This document shows positions 21,803-21,886 of a DNA stretch of 21,886 nt, piece by piece. The position numbers and the translations under genes are program-made. The stretch is from a virus: positions 1 to 21,886 of the IMG/VR virus record IMGVR_UViG_3300008108_007799, one strand, 5' to 3'. Under the pieces are notes generated by a model. It saw only the letters and a list, made by a program, of their open reading frames with translations. It was not told the origin of the DNA and searched no databases. Each line of letters begins with the position of its first letter. Position 1 is the stretch's first letter.

Positions 21803-21886
21803 CTATAAATTTTCTGCCCAAATTTCATTGGGAGTTTTATAGCCAAAAATCTTTCTCGGCATATTATTTAAAATATCCGCAACATT
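21803..21886 (-). mobile_element. IS30-family transposase, C-terminal end (runs off window)
   Basis: The minus strand encodes NVADILNNMPRKIFGYKTPN EIWAENL followed by TAG at 21803-21805. The 'LNNRPRKxLGYKTPxE' ending is the well-known C-terminus of IS30-family transposases, enzymes that move the element by DDE chemistry. Only 27 codons are in the window; whether the copy is intact cannot be seen. The terminal inverted repeat is probably within 21790-21802 but cannot be defined from one end. Confidence 0.85.

Noticed and set aside
1-21886. CRISPR array, tRNA or rRNA genes, integrase or attachment sites, known defence systems
   Set aside because: I saw no regularly spaced long repeats, no tRNA-like cloverleaf or rRNA sequence, no integrase motif and no recognisable defence gene; the only regular array is the 22-bp iteron set, which is too short and without spacers.

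Overview
The window is AT-rich, tightly packed DNA and is best read as a prophage or phage-plasmid-like element in a Rickettsiales bacterium, probably a Rickettsia or close relative. The phage genes are a podovirus-type tail protein, four putative internal-virion/ejection proteins, a RuvC-like resolvase, an exonuclease/Bet recombination pair and a DnaB-type helicase. The Rickettsiales call rests on base composition, a hydrolase-only SpoT-like gene, a ProP-like MFS transporter, a small coiled-coil/membrane protein of DUF1640 type and an IS30-type transposase end. The first two are known cargo of rickettsial mobile elements. This is an inference from the proteins, not a database match.

Layout. 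(1) 2-2857, plus strand: a conserved podovirus structural protein gene broken by an out-of-frame 587-bp tandem duplication, a small coupled gene and a RuvC-like nuclease. (2) 2858-3153: spacer holding a decayed cold-shock-protein gene on the minus strand. (3) 10147-3154, minus strand: four tightly spaced large genes for putative virion/ejection proteins. (4) 13304-10331, minus strand: a recombination operon (two unknown proteins, YqaJ-type exonuclease, XRE-type regulator, Bet/RecT annealase) ending at a rho-independent terminator. (5) 13476-15193: a winged-helix regulator diverging from a replication-initiator-like gene. The gap between them carries a leader mini-ORF, a nested hairpin and a candidate antisense RNA with a near-consensus promoter and its own terminator. 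(6) 15307-17746: cargo (membrane coiled-coil protein, ppGpp hydrolase, MFS transporter). (7) 17986-21775, plus strand: a replication operon with two small genes, a second initiator-like protein, DnaB helicase, a small protein and a conserved phage protein. (8) From 21803: the 3' end of an IS30-family transposase, apparently inserted just after the ribosome-binding site of the next phage gene.

Most interesting points. The second initiator gene contains an array of 18-bp near-palindromic iterons at an exact 22-bp period, followed by three ATAGAAACA repeats at helical spacing. This is the arrangement of the lambda origin inside gene O. The first initiator-like gene has a 14-bp-arm dyad at the equivalent place in its linker and a possible antisense-RNA-controlled leader, as in plasmid copy control. 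Two initiators of different control style plus host-physiology cargo suggest a phage-plasmid or a merger of two replicons.
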